NCBI RefSeq assembly: GCF_024600715.1
Contig: NZ_CP102332.1
Coordinates: 3,968,001-4,032,000, forward strand
Direction of reading: 5' to 3'
Origin: Streptomyces changanensis
Lineage (GTDB): Bacteria > Actinomycetota > Actinomycetes > Streptomycetales > Streptomycetaceae
Length of the DNA stretch: 64,000 nucleotides
The position numbers and the translations under genes were made by a program. The notes below the pieces were generated by a model. That model ran no database searches. It saw only the letters and a list, made by a program, of their open reading frames with translations, and was not told where the DNA came from. This document shows positions 1 to 9,868 of this stretch, piece after piece (within the stretch, counting starts at the first letter, position 1; the number at the start of each line of letters is the position of its first letter).

Positions 1-384
1 GACTTCTCGCTCTGCATGTACTGCGGCATCTGCATCGAGGTGTGTCCTTTCGACGCGCTGTTCTGGTCGCCGGAGTTCGAGTACGCGGAGACGGACATCC
101 GCGACCTCACCCACGAGCGGGACAAGCTCCGCGAGTGGATGTGGACCGTGCCGGAGCCGCCCGCGCTGGACGCCGGCGCGGAGGAGCCGAAGGAGCTCGT
201 CGCGGCCCGCAAGGCAGCCGAGAAGCTCGCCACCCAGCAGGCCGCCACGACCCAGCCCGCCCCACCCGCCACCCCGGGCGCGCCGACCACCCCGTCCACC
301 CCCGGCCTCGACGCCCCGAGCGCCCCGGGTGCCCCCGACGTCCCGGGCGCCCCCGGCACCCCCCGCGAGGGAGGCACCGCATGA
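1..384 (+). CDS. nuoI: NADH-quinone oxidoreductase subunit I, 3' part
   Basis: Left-truncated: the frame is open from base 1 and the start lies outside the window. The visible part carries a 4Fe-4S motif ([12 protein letters not shown], about residues 5-16), the second ferredoxin cluster of the complex I subunit that relays electrons towards quinone. It ends in a Pro/Ala/Gly-rich tail of roughly 45 residues (GAP and TPG repeats) that most bacterial NuoI lack; extended low-complexity tails are common in Streptomyces. The TGA stop overlaps the ATG of nuoJ (ATGA), so the two are translationally coupled. Confidence 0.95.
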   Translation, partial: DFSLCMYCGICIEVCPFDALFWSPEFEYAETDIRDLTHERDKLREWMWTVPEPPALDAGAEEPKELVAARKAAEKLATQQAATTQPAPPATPGAPTTPSTPGLDAPSAPGAPDVPGAPGTPREGGTA

Positions 385-962
385 CCCCCGCCACGGCGCC
401 CGCCGCCATGACCCTCGCGGCCGGCCACGGCTTCCTCTCGCCCACCGGAACGGAGATCGCGTTCCTCCTCGTCGGCGTCGTCACCCTCGGCGCCGCGGTG
501 ATCACGGTCACCACCCGTCAGCTCGTCCACGCCGCGCTCTGGCTGGTGGTCGCCCTCGGCGGGATCGCCGTCGAGTACCTGCTCCTCACGGCCGAGTTCA
601 TCGCCTGGGTCCAGGTGCTGATCTACGTCGGCTCCGTCGTCGTCCTCCTCCTCTTCGGTCTCATGCTCACGAAGGCCCCCATCGGCCGCTCCCCGGACGC
701 GGACTCCGGCAACCGGCCCGCCGCCCTCGCCGTGGCGGTGGCCGCCGCGGCCGCCCTCGTCTGGGTGGTCGTGGACGCCTTCCGCACCACCTGGATCGAC
801 CTCGACGGTCCGGTCCAGGGCAGCACCCGGGTCACCGGGGAGATGCTCTTCCGTAACTGGGTGCTGCCCTTCGAGGCGCTCTCCGTCCTGTTGCTCGCCG
901 CGCTCGTCGGCGCGATCGTCCTCTCCCGCAAGGGCGACTCCGGGGCGGAGGGGAAGCGCTGA
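381..962 (+). CDS. nuoJ: NADH-quinone oxidoreductase subunit J
   Basis: A 193-residue polytopic membrane protein of the complex I membrane arm. The start at 381 is chosen because it overlaps the nuoI stop; the same frame is open further upstream but only antisense to nuoI protein logic. Hydrophobic segments near residues 20-45, 50-75 and 85-105, the [19 protein letters not shown] stretch (a NuoJ signature) and a last helix before the basic C-terminus fit the family. It sits between nuoI and nuoK with 4-nt and 3-nt overlaps, the standard order. Confidence 0.95.
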   Translation: MTPATAPAAMTLAAGHGFLSPTGTEIAFLLVGVVTLGAAVITVTTRQLVHAALWLVVALGGIAVEYLLLTAEFIAWVQVLIYVGSVVVLLLFGLMLTKAPIGRSPDADSGNRPAALAVAVAAAAALVWVVVDAFRTTWIDLDGPVQGSTRVTGEMLFRNWVLPFEALSVLLLAALVGAIVLSRKGDSGAEGKR

Positions 963-1327
963 TGCACCTCGCCTATCCGGCCGTCCTCGCCGTGCTGCTC
1001 TTCTGCACCGGCCTGTACGGCGTCCTCGCCCGGCGCAACGCCATCCTGGTCCTGATGTCCGTCGAGCTGATGCTCAACGCCGTCAACCTCAACCTGGTCG
1101 CCTTCGACGTCTGGCTGCGCGACACCCTCCACGCGGGACAGGCGCTGACCCTCTTCACCATCGCCATCGCCGCCGCCGAGATCGGCATCGGCCTGGCCAT
1201 CGTGCTGATGGTCCACCGCAGCCGCGGCACCGCCGACATCGACCGGCTCCGCGACAACGCCGAGACCCCGGGCGGCGACGGGGCCGCCCACGAGCAGACC
1301 GGCAAGAAGGCTGAGGCCACCGCGTGA
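962..1327 (+). CDS. nuoK: NADH-quinone oxidoreductase subunit K
   Basis: A 121-residue, three-helix membrane subunit homologous to MrpC antiporter subunits. The conserved second helix with a membrane-embedded glutamate is visible ([16 protein letters not shown]), as is the third helix ([18 protein letters not shown]), whose Glu is also part of the proton path. Typical NuoK is about 100 residues; the extra length is a charged C-terminal tail. ATG at 962 overlaps the nuoJ stop (TGATG). Confidence 0.95.
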   Translation: MHLAYPAVLAVLLFCTGLYGVLARRNAILVLMSVELMLNAVNLNLVAFDVWLRDTLHAGQALTLFTIAIAAAEIGIGLAIVLMVHRSRGTADIDRLRDNAETPGGDGAAHEQTGKKAEATA

Positions 1328-3315
1328 CCACCACGACCCTCGCCGTCCTCGTCCCCCTCCTTCCGTTCCTCGGCGCGGCCGCCGGCCTCCTCCTGGGCCG
1401 CACCGCACCCGGCTTCGTACGGCCCCTGGCCGTCCTGCCGACCGTCGCCGCGTTCGTCCTGGCCGTGCTGGTCGCCGCGCGCCAGGGCGGTGGGAAGGCC
1501 GTCGACGCGGCCACCCAGCTCACCCCGACCGGCTCGGTCCCCATCGACCTGGCCCTGCACATCGACGGCTTCGCCGCCCTCACGGCCGTCCTCGTCGGCC
1601 TGGTCGCGTCCTGCGTGCAGATCTACTCGACCGCCTACCTGCGCGACGACCCCCGCTACCCGTCGTACGCGGCGCTCGTCTCCCTCTTCACCTCCGCGAT
1701 GCTGCTCGTCGTCTACTCCGGCGACCTGATGGTGCTGCTGGTCGGCTGGGAGGTCATGGGCGTCTGCTCGTACTTCCTCGTCGGCCACTACTGGGAGACG
1801 CCCGAGGCGCGGGCCGCCTCCCTGAAGGCGTTCCTCGTCACGAAGCTCGGCGACGTCCCGTTCCTCCTCGGCCTGTTCGCCCTCGCCGCCGACGCCGGGA
1901 CGTTCCGGATCACCGGGGTCCTCGGGGCCGTCGCAGCGGGCGGCCTCGACCACCCCACCCTGGTCGCGCTGCTGCTCCTCGCCGGTGTCGCGGGAAAGTC
2001 GGCCCAGTTCCCGCTGCACACCTGGCTCCCGGACGCGATGGCCGGCCCGACGCCGGTCTCCGCGCTCATCCACGCCGCGACGATGGTCGCCGCCGGCATC
2101 TACTTCGTCGCGCGCCTCCTCCCGGTCTTCGCCGCCTCCGCGGCCGCCCTGACCGTCCTCGCCGTGATGGCCGCGCTGACCATGGTCGGCTCGGCCCTCG
2201 CCGCGCTCGCCCAGGACGACATCAAGCGGGTCCTCGCCTACTCGACCATCGGCCAGCTCGGCTACATGTCGGGCGCCCTGGCCGTCGGCGACCGCGGCGC
2301 CGCCGTCTTCCACCTCCTCTCGCACGGCGCCTTCAAGGCGGTCCTCTTCCTCGCCGCGGGCGTGGTCATCCACGCCGCCGGCACCAACTCGCTGGCCGCC
2401 ATGTCCCGCATGAGCGGCCTCGCCCGCCGCATCCCCGACGCGTACTGGACGATGACGGTCGCCCTCCTCGCGCTCGCCGCGATCCCGCCGTTCGCGGGCT
2501 TCTTCTCCAAGGAGGCCGTCCTCGTCGCCGCCGAGCACACCGCGCTCGGCGACCGGGACGTCGCCCCCGCCGGGGCGGGCTGGATCGTCCTCGTGGCCGG
2601 TCTCCTCACCGCCCTCCTCACCGCCGCCTACGCGACGCGCCTGTGGCTGCTCGCCTTCCGCGGCCGCGGGGAAGAGGCCCCCGACCACGGCCGTCAGCCG
2701 CTCGCCATGAGCGCCGTCCTGTGGGTGCTCGCGGTCCCCTCGCTCGCCTTCGGCCTGGCCGTCACCTCCCTCGACGACTGGTTCGACGGCCACGCCCTCA
2801 CGCCGACCACCACCACCGCGGTCCTGGGCACGGGCACCGCCCTCGCCGGCGGCCTGATCACGTACGCCGCCTGGCGCCGGGTCACCACCCGCGCCGCGCA
2901 CGTCCCGCTCGGCGCCGTCGCCGCCCACCCCGAGGCGGAACCCGCCGTCTCCGAGGCCGAGGCGATCACCACCCACACCCCGGCCTACGGCTCGATCGCC
3001 TCCGCGCCCGACCCCGCCGACCCCGGACGCCTCCTCCTCGGCCCGCTCCACCGGCACGCGGCGACCGGTTTCCACCTGGACGCCCTCTACACCGCCGTGT
3101 TCGTACGCCCCGTCCGGGCGGCGGCCTCGCTGGTCCGCTTCCTCGACCGCGAGGTCGTCGACACCTACGTACGCGGAGCGGGCGCCACGACCGGTCTGCT
3201 CGGGGCGGCCGTGCGCCGCGCCCAGACCGGCAACGTGCAGACCTACCTCAGCGTCCTGCTCGCCGGTTCCGTCGTCCTGGCGGTCGCCGCCGTCCTCGTC
3301 GCCGCCGGAGCGTGA
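1324..3315 (+). CDS. nuoL: NADH-quinone oxidoreductase subunit L
   Basis: A 663-residue antiporter-like proton-pumping subunit, the distal one of the membrane arm. The GTG start overlaps the nuoK stop (GTGA). Hallmarks include the [17 protein letters not shown] segment with its conserved Glu, the [20 protein letters not shown] region with Lys and His, and the [16 protein letters not shown] helix with the central Lys. A lateral-helix region and C-terminal helix follow. Length fits actinobacterial NuoL. Confidence 0.97.
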   Translation: MTTTTLAVLVPLLPFLGAAAGLLLGRTAPGFVRPLAVLPTVAAFVLAVLVAARQGGGKAVDAATQLTPTGSVPIDLALHIDGFAALTAVLVGLVASCVQIYSTAYLRDDPRYPSYAALVSLFTSAMLLVVYSGDLMVLLVGWEVMGVCSYFLVGHYWETPEARAASLKAFLVTKLGDVPFLLGLFALAADAGTFRITGVLGAVAAGGLDHPTLVALLLLAGVAGKSAQFPLHTWLPDAMAGPTPVSALIHAATMVAAGIYFVARLLPVFAASAAALTVLAVMAALTMVGSALAALAQDDIKRVLAYSTIGQLGYMSGALAVGDRGAAVFHLLSHGAFKAVLFLAAGVVIHAAGTNSLAAMSRMSGLARRIPDAYWTMTVALLALAAIPPFAGFFSKEAVLVAAEHTALGDRDVAPAGAGWIVLVAGLLTALLTAAYATRLWLLAFRGRGEEAPDHGRQPLAMSAVLWVLAVPSLAFGLAVTSLDDWFDGHALTPTTTTAVLGTGTALAGGLITYAAWRRVTTRAAHVPLGAVAAHPEAEPAVSEAEAITTHTPAYGSIASAPDPADPGRLLLGPLHRHAATGFHLDALYTAVFVRPVRAAASLVRFLDREVVDTYVRGAGATTGLLGAAVRRAQTGNVQTYLSVLLAGSVVLAVAAVLVAAGA

Positions 3316-3318
3316 GCC

Positions 3319-4896
3319 GTGATCGATATGAGCGAATCCGTGATGCAGTTCCTCCTGGCGTTCATCGTCGCCGCGCCCCTCCTCGGCGCCGTCGCGGCGC
3401 TCCTGCCGGCCCCGCCCGGACTCAAGGGGACGTCACCCGACCAGGCCGTCCTGCGCCACGGCGTGACCGTCACCGGCGCGGTCCTGGCCGCCGCCATCGC
3501 CCTGACACTCGGCTTCGACCACGACAACGCGTCGAGGATGCAGGCCACGACGGACATCAGCTGGATCCCCGCCCTGGACGTGCGGATCCACCTCGGTGTC
3601 GACGGCATCTCCCTCCCCCTCCTGGTCCTGACCGCGCTGCTGACCTTCCTCTGCGCGCTGTACAGCTACGCCAAGCCCCCCGCGGGCCCCGCCCCGAAGG
3701 CCTTCGTCGCGCTGCTGCTCGTCCTGGAGGCCGGCACGCTGGCCACCTTCGCCGTCCTGGACCTGCTGCTGTTCTTCCTCGCCTTCGAGATGGTGCTCAT
3801 CCCGATGTACTTCCTCATCGCCCGCTGGGGCGGCGAGGGCCGACAGGCGGCCGCCTGGAAGTTCATCCTCTTCACCCTCCTCGGCTCGGTCGTCATGCTG
3901 CTCGGCCTGCTCCTCGTCGGACTGAAGGCGGGCACGTTCGACATGGTGGCACTCGCCACTGACAACGGCCGCGCGCTGAGCACGTCGCTGCAGGTCATCG
4001 CCGTCCTCGCGATCGGCGTGGGGCTCGCGGTGAAGACGCCGATGTGGCCGCTGCACAGCTGGCTGCCGGACGCGCACACCGCCGCGCCCACCGTCGGCTC
4101 GGTCCTCCTCGCCGGCGTCCTCCTCAAGATGGGAACGTACGGTTTCGTCCGGATCGTCCTGCCGATCGCGCCCGACGGCATGCACGTCTTCGCCCCGTAC
4201 CTCGCCGCCTTCGCCGTCGCCGGGATCATCTACGGGTCACTCGCCTGCCTCGCGCTCGCCAGGAGCGGCGCCCGGGGCGACCTGAAGCGCCTCATCGCCT
4301 ACTCCTCCGTCGGCCACATGGGCTTCGTGCTCCTCGGCATCGCCAGCATGACCCCCACCGGCGTCAACGGCGCGCTCTTCGCCAACATCGCGCACGGCCT
4401 GATCACCGGGCTCCTCTTCTTCCTCGTCGGCGCCGTGAAGGACCGCTTCGGCACCGCGGACCTCGACACCCTCGCCGGCGCGACCGGCGCCGCGCTGTAC
4501 GGCCGCGCGCCCCGCCTCGGCGGCCTCCTCGCCTTCGCCGCCGTCGCCTCCCTCGGACTCCCCGGGCTGGCCGGCTTCTGGGGCGAGATGCTCGCGATGT
4601 TCGGCGCGTTCCAGCCCGCCGAGGGCCTCAGCCGCCCCGCGTTCCTCACGTACACGGCCATCGCGTGCTTCGGCACGCTGCTCACCGCCGCGTACCTCCT
4701 CGTCGTCGTGCGCCGCGTCTGCATGGGTGCCCGGCCCACCGCCGACCAGCCAGCCGTCGCAGATGTCCGGGGCCACGAGTTCGCCGCGTGGACCCCGCTG
4801 GCCGCCCTCACCGTCCTCGCCGGCCTCTGGCCCGCGGTCCTCCTCGGCCTCACCGACCCGGCCGTGCAGCAGCTTCTCGCAGGAGGCAAGTCGTGA
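3319..4896 (+). CDS. nuoM: NADH-quinone oxidoreductase subunit M
   Basis: A 525-residue second antiporter-like subunit. It shows FLAFEMVLIPMYFLIARWG with the conserved pumping Glu, KTPMWPLHSWLPDAHTAAP, and the LKRLIAYSSVGHMGF helix. The GTG at 3319 is three bases after the nuoL stop; an ATG at 3328 in the same frame is an alternative that would only remove three residues. It overlaps nuoN by four bases. Confidence 0.96.
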   Translation: MIDMSESVMQFLLAFIVAAPLLGAVAALLPAPPGLKGTSPDQAVLRHGVTVTGAVLAAAIALTLGFDHDNASRMQATTDISWIPALDVRIHLGVDGISLPLLVLTALLTFLCALYSYAKPPAGPAPKAFVALLLVLEAGTLATFAVLDLLLFFLAFEMVLIPMYFLIARWGGEGRQAAAWKFILFTLLGSVVMLLGLLLVGLKAGTFDMVALATDNGRALSTSLQVIAVLAIGVGLAVKTPMWPLHSWLPDAHTAAPTVGSVLLAGVLLKMGTYGFVRIVLPIAPDGMHVFAPYLAAFAVAGIIYGSLACLALARSGARGDLKRLIAYSSVGHMGFVLLGIASMTPTGVNGALFANIAHGLITGLLFFLVGAVKDRFGTADLDTLAGATGAALYGRAPRLGGLLAFAAVASLGLPGLAGFWGEMLAMFGAFQPAEGLSRPAFLTYTAIACFGTLLTAAYLLVVVRRVCMGARPTADQPAVADVRGHEFAAWTPLAALTVLAGLWPAVLLGLTDPAVQQLLAGGKS

Positions 4897-6467
4897 CCGC
4901 CGCAGCCGTGACCGGCCCGCCCGTGACCGCCACCGACCTCGCCGCGCCGGCCGCCGCGCCCGCCGCCGACGTCGTCCAGGCCGTCGACTGGGTGGCCATC
5001 GCGCCGCCGACCGTCGTCGCCGTCGTCGCCCTCGCCGTGCTCGTCGCCGACCTGTTCCTCCCGCCGCGGCGCAAGCCGGTCCTCGCCTGGGCGGCGATCG
5101 CCGGCCTCGTCGCCGCGCTCGCCACGCTGGTGCCCCTGCGCGCCGGCGACCGCTCCACCTTCTGCCTGACCGGGGCCCCGGACGCCTGCAGCTACACCGC
5201 CGACCACTTCACGCTGGCCATCCAGCTCCTCGTCCTCGGCGGCGCCCTGCTGACGGCGCTCCTGTCCGTCACGCTCACCAAGGACGAGCTCCCGGCGGGC
5301 GAGTACTGGTTCCTGCTGCTGTCCTCCGCGGCCGGCGCGGCCCTGCTGCCCGCCTCGCGGGACCTGGCCACCCTCGTCGTCGCCCTGGAGGTGGCCTCGC
5401 TCCCGGCCTTCGCGCTCGTCGGCCTGAAGCGCGGCGACCGCATGTCCGGGGAGGCGGCGCTGAAGTTCTTCCTCTCCTCCGTCACGGCGACCGCCGTCAC
5501 CCTCCTCGGCGTGAGCTTCGTGTACGCCGCGACCGGCACCCTCCACCTGACGGAGATCGCCGGGCAGCTCGACGACGTCCCCGCACAGCTCGGCACGCTC
5601 GCCAAGGCGGGCGTCGCCCTCACCCTGGTCGGCTTCGCCTTCAAGACGGCGGCCGCGCCCTTCCACTTCTGGGTGCCCGACACCTACGTGGGCGCCCCCC
5701 TGCCGGTCGCCGCGTACCTGTCCGTCGTCGGCAAGGCGGTCGGCTTCACCGGCCTCGTCCTGGTGACGGTCGTCGCCTTCCCGTCGTACGCCGACGTGTG
5801 GGGTCCGGCGCTCGCCGTACTGGCCGCCCTCACGATGACCGTCGGCAACGTCGCCGCGCTGCGGCAGGCCCCCACGCGCGCGTGGAGCGCGGTCCGCCTC
5901 CTCGCCTGGTCGTCCGTGGGACAGGCGGGCTACCTCCTGGTCCCGATCGCCGCCGCCGCGTACTCCAGTGACGACCAGGTCGGCGCCACCGTCGCGTACG
6001 CGCTGGTGTACGCCGTCGTGAACCTCGGGGCCTTCGCGGTCGCCGCCGTCGTCGCCCGCACCCACCCCGCGAACCGGATCGCCGACTACCGGGGCCTGTA
6101 CGCCACCCGGCCGGTGACCGCCCTCGCCATGGGCTTCTTCCTGCTGTGCCTGGCGGGCCTGCCGCCCGGCGTCATCGGCCTCTTCGCCAAGGTCGTCGTC
6201 TTCTCCGCCGCGGTGGACGCGGGCCTCGGCTGGCTCGCCGTCGTGATGGGCGTCAACGTCGTCATCGCCCTCTACTACTACCTGCGCTGGACCGCCGTCC
6301 TGTTCCGGGCACCGGAGGCCGCCCCCACCGAGGAGGCGGAGGCTCCGGTACGGCACCGGGTGCCCGCCGGCCTCACCGTGGTGGTGGCGCTGACCGCCGT
6401 CGGCGGTGTGCTGCTCTCGGGTTACCCGCAGCTGGTGCTCCGCTTCGCGGCGACCACGCTGTTCTGA
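4893..6467 (+). CDS. nuoN: NADH-quinone oxidoreductase subunit N
   Basis: A 524-residue third antiporter-like subunit and last gene of the operon. The open frame reaches far upstream into nuoM, but GTG at 4893 overlaps the nuoM stop and has an AGGAGG site at 4881, so it is the start. Visible are a conserved Glu helix (LVVALEVASLPAFALVGLKR), the KTAAAPFHFWVPDTYVGAP segment and the AWSSVGQAGYLLVP helix. An Ala-rich N-terminal stretch of about 25 residues precedes the first helix. A strong hairpin follows at 6481. Confidence 0.96.
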   Translation: MTAAAVTGPPVTATDLAAPAAAPAADVVQAVDWVAIAPPTVVAVVALAVLVADLFLPPRRKPVLAWAAIAGLVAALATLVPLRAGDRSTFCLTGAPDACSYTADHFTLAIQLLVLGGALLTALLSVTLTKDELPAGEYWFLLLSSAAGAALLPASRDLATLVVALEVASLPAFALVGLKRGDRMSGEAALKFFLSSVTATAVTLLGVSFVYAATGTLHLTEIAGQLDDVPAQLGTLAKAGVALTLVGFAFKTAAAPFHFWVPDTYVGAPLPVAAYLSVVGKAVGFTGLVLVTVVAFPSYADVWGPALAVLAALTMTVGNVAALRQAPTRAWSAVRLLAWSSVGQAGYLLVPIAAAAYSSDDQVGATVAYALVYAVVNLGAFAVAAVVARTHPANRIADYRGLYATRPVTALAMGFFLLCLAGLPPGVIGLFAKVVVFSAAVDAGLGWLAVVMGVNVVIALYYYLRWTAVLFRAPEAAPTEEAEAPVRHRVPAGLTVVVALTAVGGVLLSGYPQLVLRFAATTLF

Positions 6468-6480
6468 CCCGCCCGCGCCC

Positions 6481-6517
6481 GCGCGCCCGGCCCCGGCCCG
6501 ACCGGGGCCGGGCGCGC
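6481..6517 (+). terminator. nuo operon terminator
   Basis: Perfect 14-bp inverted repeat (6481-6494 and 6504-6517) with a 9-nt loop, starting 14 bases after the nuoN stop. There is no U-tract, which is common for Streptomyces terminators. Confidence 0.7.
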
Positions 6518-6840
6518 ACGCAACCCTCCCGCACCGGGACTCGCCCCGCGCGCGAGCCCCCGCCGCAAGCCCCGGCGCGCGCCCTCCGGGACCCTCACGC
6601 CCCGCCCTGGACCGGCCCACGATCTGCGCCAAGCCGGCCCACGCCCGGCCCTGTACCGCCCACGCCCCGCCCAAGCCGGCCCATGCTCCCGCGCGTCACC
6701 CGTCCGGCGCAGCGCCCGCCCCGGCGCGCGCAAGGGAACCAGCCACTCCCGCCTCGCGTTGACCAGTACGGGAGGGTCCACTGGACAGTGGAGCAACACC
6801 AGCGAAGGGTTCCCCTGCCGCACCACTTGGAGGGCGTACC
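6518..6840. other. nuoN-htpX intergenic region
   Basis: About 320 bases of C-rich DNA without a convincing gene; several frames stay open only because of GC content. The right end (6759 onwards) holds the candidate htpX promoter and a palindrome; nothing else was recognised. Confidence 0.6.
6759..6792 (+). promoter_or_regulatory. Candidate htpX promoter with palindromic operator
   Basis: A TTGACC hexamer at 6759 is followed after 17 bases by TGGACA, a weak -10. The region contains a palindrome of two 7-bp arms, TCCACTG-GA-CAGTGGA (6777-6792), placed where a repressor would block RNA polymerase. The -10 match is poor, so the promoter is tentative; the palindrome is directly visible. Confidence 0.4.
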
Positions 6841-7704
6841 GTGCACCGCCGGCACAACGGGCTGAGGACCGCCGTACTCCTCGGAGGACTGTCCGCGATC
6901 ATCATCGTGATCGGCGGCCTCTTCGGGCGCACGGGCCTGGTCGTCGCCGTCCTGGTCGCTCTCGGAACGAACGCGTACGCCTACTGGAACAGCGACAAGC
7001 TCGCCCTGCGCGCGATGCGGGCCCGCCCGGTCAGCGAGTTCGAGGCGCCGCAGCTCTACCGGATGGTCCGCGAGCTCTCCACCCAGGCCCGACAGCCGAT
7101 GCCGAGGCTCTACATCTCCCCGACCCAGGCCCCCAACGCCTTCGCGACGGGCCGCAACCCCCGCAACGCCGCCGTCTGCTGCACCGAGGGCATCCTGCGC
7201 CTCCTCGACGAGCGTGAACTGCGCGGCGTCATCGGACACGAGCTGAGCCACGTCTACAACCGGGACATCCTCATCTCGTCGGTCGCCGGAGCCCTCGCCT
7301 CCGTGATCGTGTTCCTGGTGAACTTCGCCTGGCTCATCCCGATCGGGCGCTCGGACGACGACGAGGGCCCCGGCCTCCTCGGCATGCTGCTGATCATGAT
7401 CCTGGGTCCGCTCGCCGCGTCGGTCATCCAGCTGGCGGTCAGCCGCTCCCGCGAGTACGAGGCGGACGCGTCCGGCGCCCGGCTCACCGGCGACCCGCTC
7501 GCCCTCGCCGCCGCCCTGCGGAAGCTGGAGGCCGGCACGCAGCGACTGCCCCTGCCCCCCGAGCCGCGGATCGAGACGGCGAGCCACATGATGATCGCCA
7601 ACCCGTTCCGGCCCGGACAGGGCATGTCCCGCATGTTCTCCACCCACCCGCCGATGGCGGAACGCATCGCCCGGCTCGAGCAGATGGCAGGCCACCGCCC
7701 GTGA
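6841..7704 (+). CDS. htpX: HtpX-type M48 membrane metalloprotease
   Basis: A 287-residue zinc protease for quality control of membrane proteins. Two hydrophobic segments lie near residues 10-48, the zinc-binding HELSH motif is in [14 protein letters not shown] (about residue 135), two more membrane segments follow (about 150-205), and the third zinc ligand is the Glu of [10 protein letters not shown]. The C-terminal [13 protein letters not shown] signature is present. The GTG start has a GGAGG site at 6829. It overlaps the next gene by four bases, suggesting a shared stress role. Confidence 0.93.
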   Translation: MHRRHNGLRTAVLLGGLSAIIIVIGGLFGRTGLVVAVLVALGTNAYAYWNSDKLALRAMRARPVSEFEAPQLYRMVRELSTQARQPMPRLYISPTQAPNAFATGRNPRNAAVCCTEGILRLLDERELRGVIGHELSHVYNRDILISSVAGALASVIVFLVNFAWLIPIGRSDDDEGPGLLGMLLIMILGPLAASVIQLAVSRSREYEADASGARLTGDPLALAAALRKLEAGTQRLPLPPEPRIETASHMMIANPFRPGQGMSRMFSTHPPMAERIARLEQMAGHRP

Positions 7705-8093
7705 AGACGATCCTCAACCTCATCTGGCTGGTGCTCAGCGGCTTCTGGCTCTTCCTCGGCTACCTCGCGGCCGGTCTGCTGCTGTGCGTCACGATCATCG
7801 GCATACCGTTCGGCGTCGCCGCCTTCCGCATCGGCGGCTACGCCCTCTGGCCCTTCGGCCGTACCGTCGTCGACCGGCGGGACGCGGGCGCGCCCTCCTT
7901 CGTCGCGAACGTCCTGTGGCTCGTCCTGGCGGGCTGGTGGCTGGCCCTCGGCCACATCGTCACCGGCATCGCCCTGTGCGTGACGATCATCGGCATCCCG
8001 CTCGGCATCGCGAACTTCAAGCTGATCCCGGTCTCCCTCCTGCCGCTCGGCAAGGACATCGTCTCCAGCAACCAGCCGTTCACGGCCCGCTGA
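7701..8093 (+). CDS. YccF domain membrane protein
   Basis: A 130-residue small membrane protein with two internal copies of the YccF repeat, [14 protein letters not shown] and [14 protein letters not shown], each next to hydrophobic helices rich in Trp and Leu. The family function is not established. GTG at 7701 overlaps the htpX stop (GTGA), so it is cotranslated with the protease. Confidence 0.85.
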   Translation: MKTILNLIWLVLSGFWLFLGYLAAGLLLCVTIIGIPFGVAAFRIGGYALWPFGRTVVDRRDAGAPSFVANVLWLVLAGWWLALGHIVTGIALCVTIIGIPLGIANFKLIPVSLLPLGKDIVSSNQPFTAR

Positions 8094-8099
8094 CCAGAG

Positions 8100-8108
8100 T
8101 TATCCACA
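8100..8108 (+). promoter_or_regulatory. Single perfect DnaA-box-like sequence
   Basis: TTATCCACA matches the consensus DnaA binding site exactly. It is isolated, with no cluster of boxes and no AT-rich unwinding region, so it is not an origin. It lies just after the YccF gene in a gap without a convincing gene. Confidence 0.45.
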
Positions 8109-8308
8109 GGCTGTGACGGCTGTCGCCCGAGTGCTGCACCATGGACTCATGACCGACTACGCACCGTCACGACACGCGCCCCGTCGACGCACGCCGTCAC
8201 GGCCCACGTCGCCCGGACACACGCGGTCGTCGACCCGGGCGGCCTCCGGACCACGCCGCACCCCTCACCACCGCGCCCGCATATGACGCCGGGTCGGCCG
8301 CCGCGCCG

Positions 8309-9589
8309 CTAGCGACCCCGCCCAGGCCGCTCCGGCTGCCCGGTCCGCCCGGACCGTCCGTCGACGCCCGCCCGCACGGCGTACAGCGCCGCTCCCACCG
8401 CCAGCACGGCCGCACCCGCCAGCACCGAGCCGAGCGGCAGGGAGAAGGCCAGCACCAGGCACCCCGCGAGGCCCCCCGCGGCGAGCAGGCGCACCCGGGA
8501 CGCCCCCGCCGTGAGCGTCCACGCCGAGGCGTTGGCGATCGCGTAGTAGACGAGCACGCCGAAGGACGAGAAGCCGATCGCCTCCCGCAGGTCGGCGGTC
8601 GCCGCCACCACCGCGACGACCGCGCCCACCACGAGCTCGGCGCGGTGCGGCACCCCGAAGCGGGGGTGGACGGCCGCGAGCCCCCGCGGCAGGTGCCCGT
8701 CCCGCGCCATGGCCAAGGCCGTACGGGACACCCCGAGGACCAGCGCCAGCAGCGAGCCCAGCGCCGCCACCGCCGCGCCCACCCGCACCACCGGCACCAA
8801 CCCGTCGGCTCCCGCCGCGCGCACGGCGTCGGCCAGGGGCGCCGATGCCCCGGCCACCCCACCCGCACCCAGCACGGAGAGGACGGACACGGCCACACAC
8901 GCGTACACCACCAGAACGATCCCCAACGCCACCGGGACCGCACGCGGGATCGTCCGCCCGGGATCGCGGACCTCCTCGCCGAGCGTCGCGATCCTGGCGT
9001 ACCCCGCGAACGCGAAGAACAGCAGCCCCGCCGCCTGCACCACCCCACCCACCGAGACGTCGCGCCCCGGCCCCAGCCGGCCGAGGTCCGCCGCTTCCGA
9101 ACCGAGGGAGGACACCACCACGGCGGCCAGCACGGCCAACACCACCGCCACGATCCAGCGCGTCACCCACGCCGACTTCTGCACCCCGCCGTAGTTCACC
9201 GCCGTCAGCGCCACGACCGCCGCCACCGCCACGGAGTGGGCCTGCCCCGGCCACAGGTACACGCCCACCGTCAGCGCCATCGCCGCGCACGACGCCGTCT
9301 TGCCCACGACGAACGCCCAGCCCGCCAGGTACCCCCAGAAAGGACCAAGCCGCTCCCGCCCGTAGACGTACGTGCCGCCCGACGCCGGATAGCGCGCGGC
9401 CAGCCGAGCCGAGGCCATCGCGTTGCAGTAGGCGACGGCCGCGGCGAGCGCCAGGCCCAGGAGCAGCCCGCTCCCGGCCGCCCGCGCGGCCGGCCCGAGC
9501 GCCGCGAAGATCCCGGCGCCCAGCATCGCGCCCAGACCGACCATGACCGCGTCGAAGAGCCCGAGCGACCGTCGCAGAGTGCGTACCAT
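8309..9589 (-). CDS. APC superfamily amino acid permease
   Basis: A 426-residue transporter with about 12 hydrophobic segments. The N-terminal GLGAMLGAGIFAALGPAA helix is the Gly-rich substrate-binding start typical of the APC superfamily, followed by NAMASARLAARYPASGGTYVY and, later, a conserved GYARIATLGEEVRDPGRTIPRA segment (APC loop motif). The frame is open for 191 codons upstream, but ATG at 9589 gives the normal permease N-terminus (MVRTLRRSLGLFDAV). The substrate cannot be told from the sequence. It is transcribed away from the GlsB-like gene. Confidence 0.88.
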   Translation of the reverse strand: MVRTLRRSLGLFDAVMVGLGAMLGAGIFAALGPAARAAGSGLLLGLALAAAVAYCNAMASARLAARYPASGGTYVYGRERLGPFWGYLAGWAFVVGKTASCAAMALTVGVYLWPGQAHSVAVAAVVALTAVNYGGVQKSAWVTRWIVAVVLAVLAAVVVSSLGSEAADLGRLGPGRDVSVGGVVQAAGLLFFAFAGYARIATLGEEVRDPGRTIPRAVPVALGIVLVVYACVAVSVLSVLGAGGVAGASAPLADAVRAAGADGLVPVVRVGAAVAALGSLLALVLGVSRTALAMARDGHLPRGLAAVHPRFGVPHRAELVVGAVVAVVAATADLREAIGFSSFGVLVYYAIANASAWTLTAGASRVRLLAAGGLAGCLVLAFSLPLGSVLAGAAVLAVGAALYAVRAGVDGRSGRTGQPERPGRGR

Positions 9590-9802
9590 GCGCCGCACCC
9601 TACTGACCTGCGCAACCACCCGACCCACCCCGGGCGTCCTCCAGGGCAGACACACCACGCGAACCGCATGAACGGCCCAACGGCGACCACGCCCCGACGG
9701 CGACGACGCCCCGGCTGCGACCCCGGTCCAACGGGGAGCACGCCGCAACGACCACCCCGGTGCAACGGGGACCACGGCCCGACGGCCGGCCCGACGGCTT
9801 CC

Positions 9803-9843
9803 ACAGCCCCAGGCCACCACAGCCCCAGGCCACCACAGCCCCA
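9803..9843. repeat. 16-bp tandem repeat, 2.6 copies
   Basis: Two exact copies of ACAGCCCCAGGCCACC (9803 and 9819) plus a partial third, in the divergent gap between the permease and the GlsB-like gene, just upstream of the latter's ribosome binding site. Confidence 0.8.
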
Positions 9844-9868
9844 CACGGCCCCGATGGAAGGAACACGC

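Noticed and set aside
973..3075. Long antisense open frames opposite nuoK-nuoL and other genes (up to 700-1400 codons on the minus strand, for example opposite rpoB and rpoC)
   Set aside because: High GC third-position bias leaves the opposite frames open; they lack start signals, have His/Arg/Gly/Asp-rich composition and match no family, while the sense strand encodes clear conserved proteins.
8100..8108. Replication origin at the DnaA box
   Set aside because: Only one box, no dnaA-dnaN-type context and no AT-rich segment.
8149..8286. Small frame of about 45 codons starting ATGACCGACTACGCA after the YccF gene
   Set aside because: Very basic Arg/Thr/Ser/Pro-rich product, no clear ribosome binding site or family; it could be a remnant but cannot be supported.
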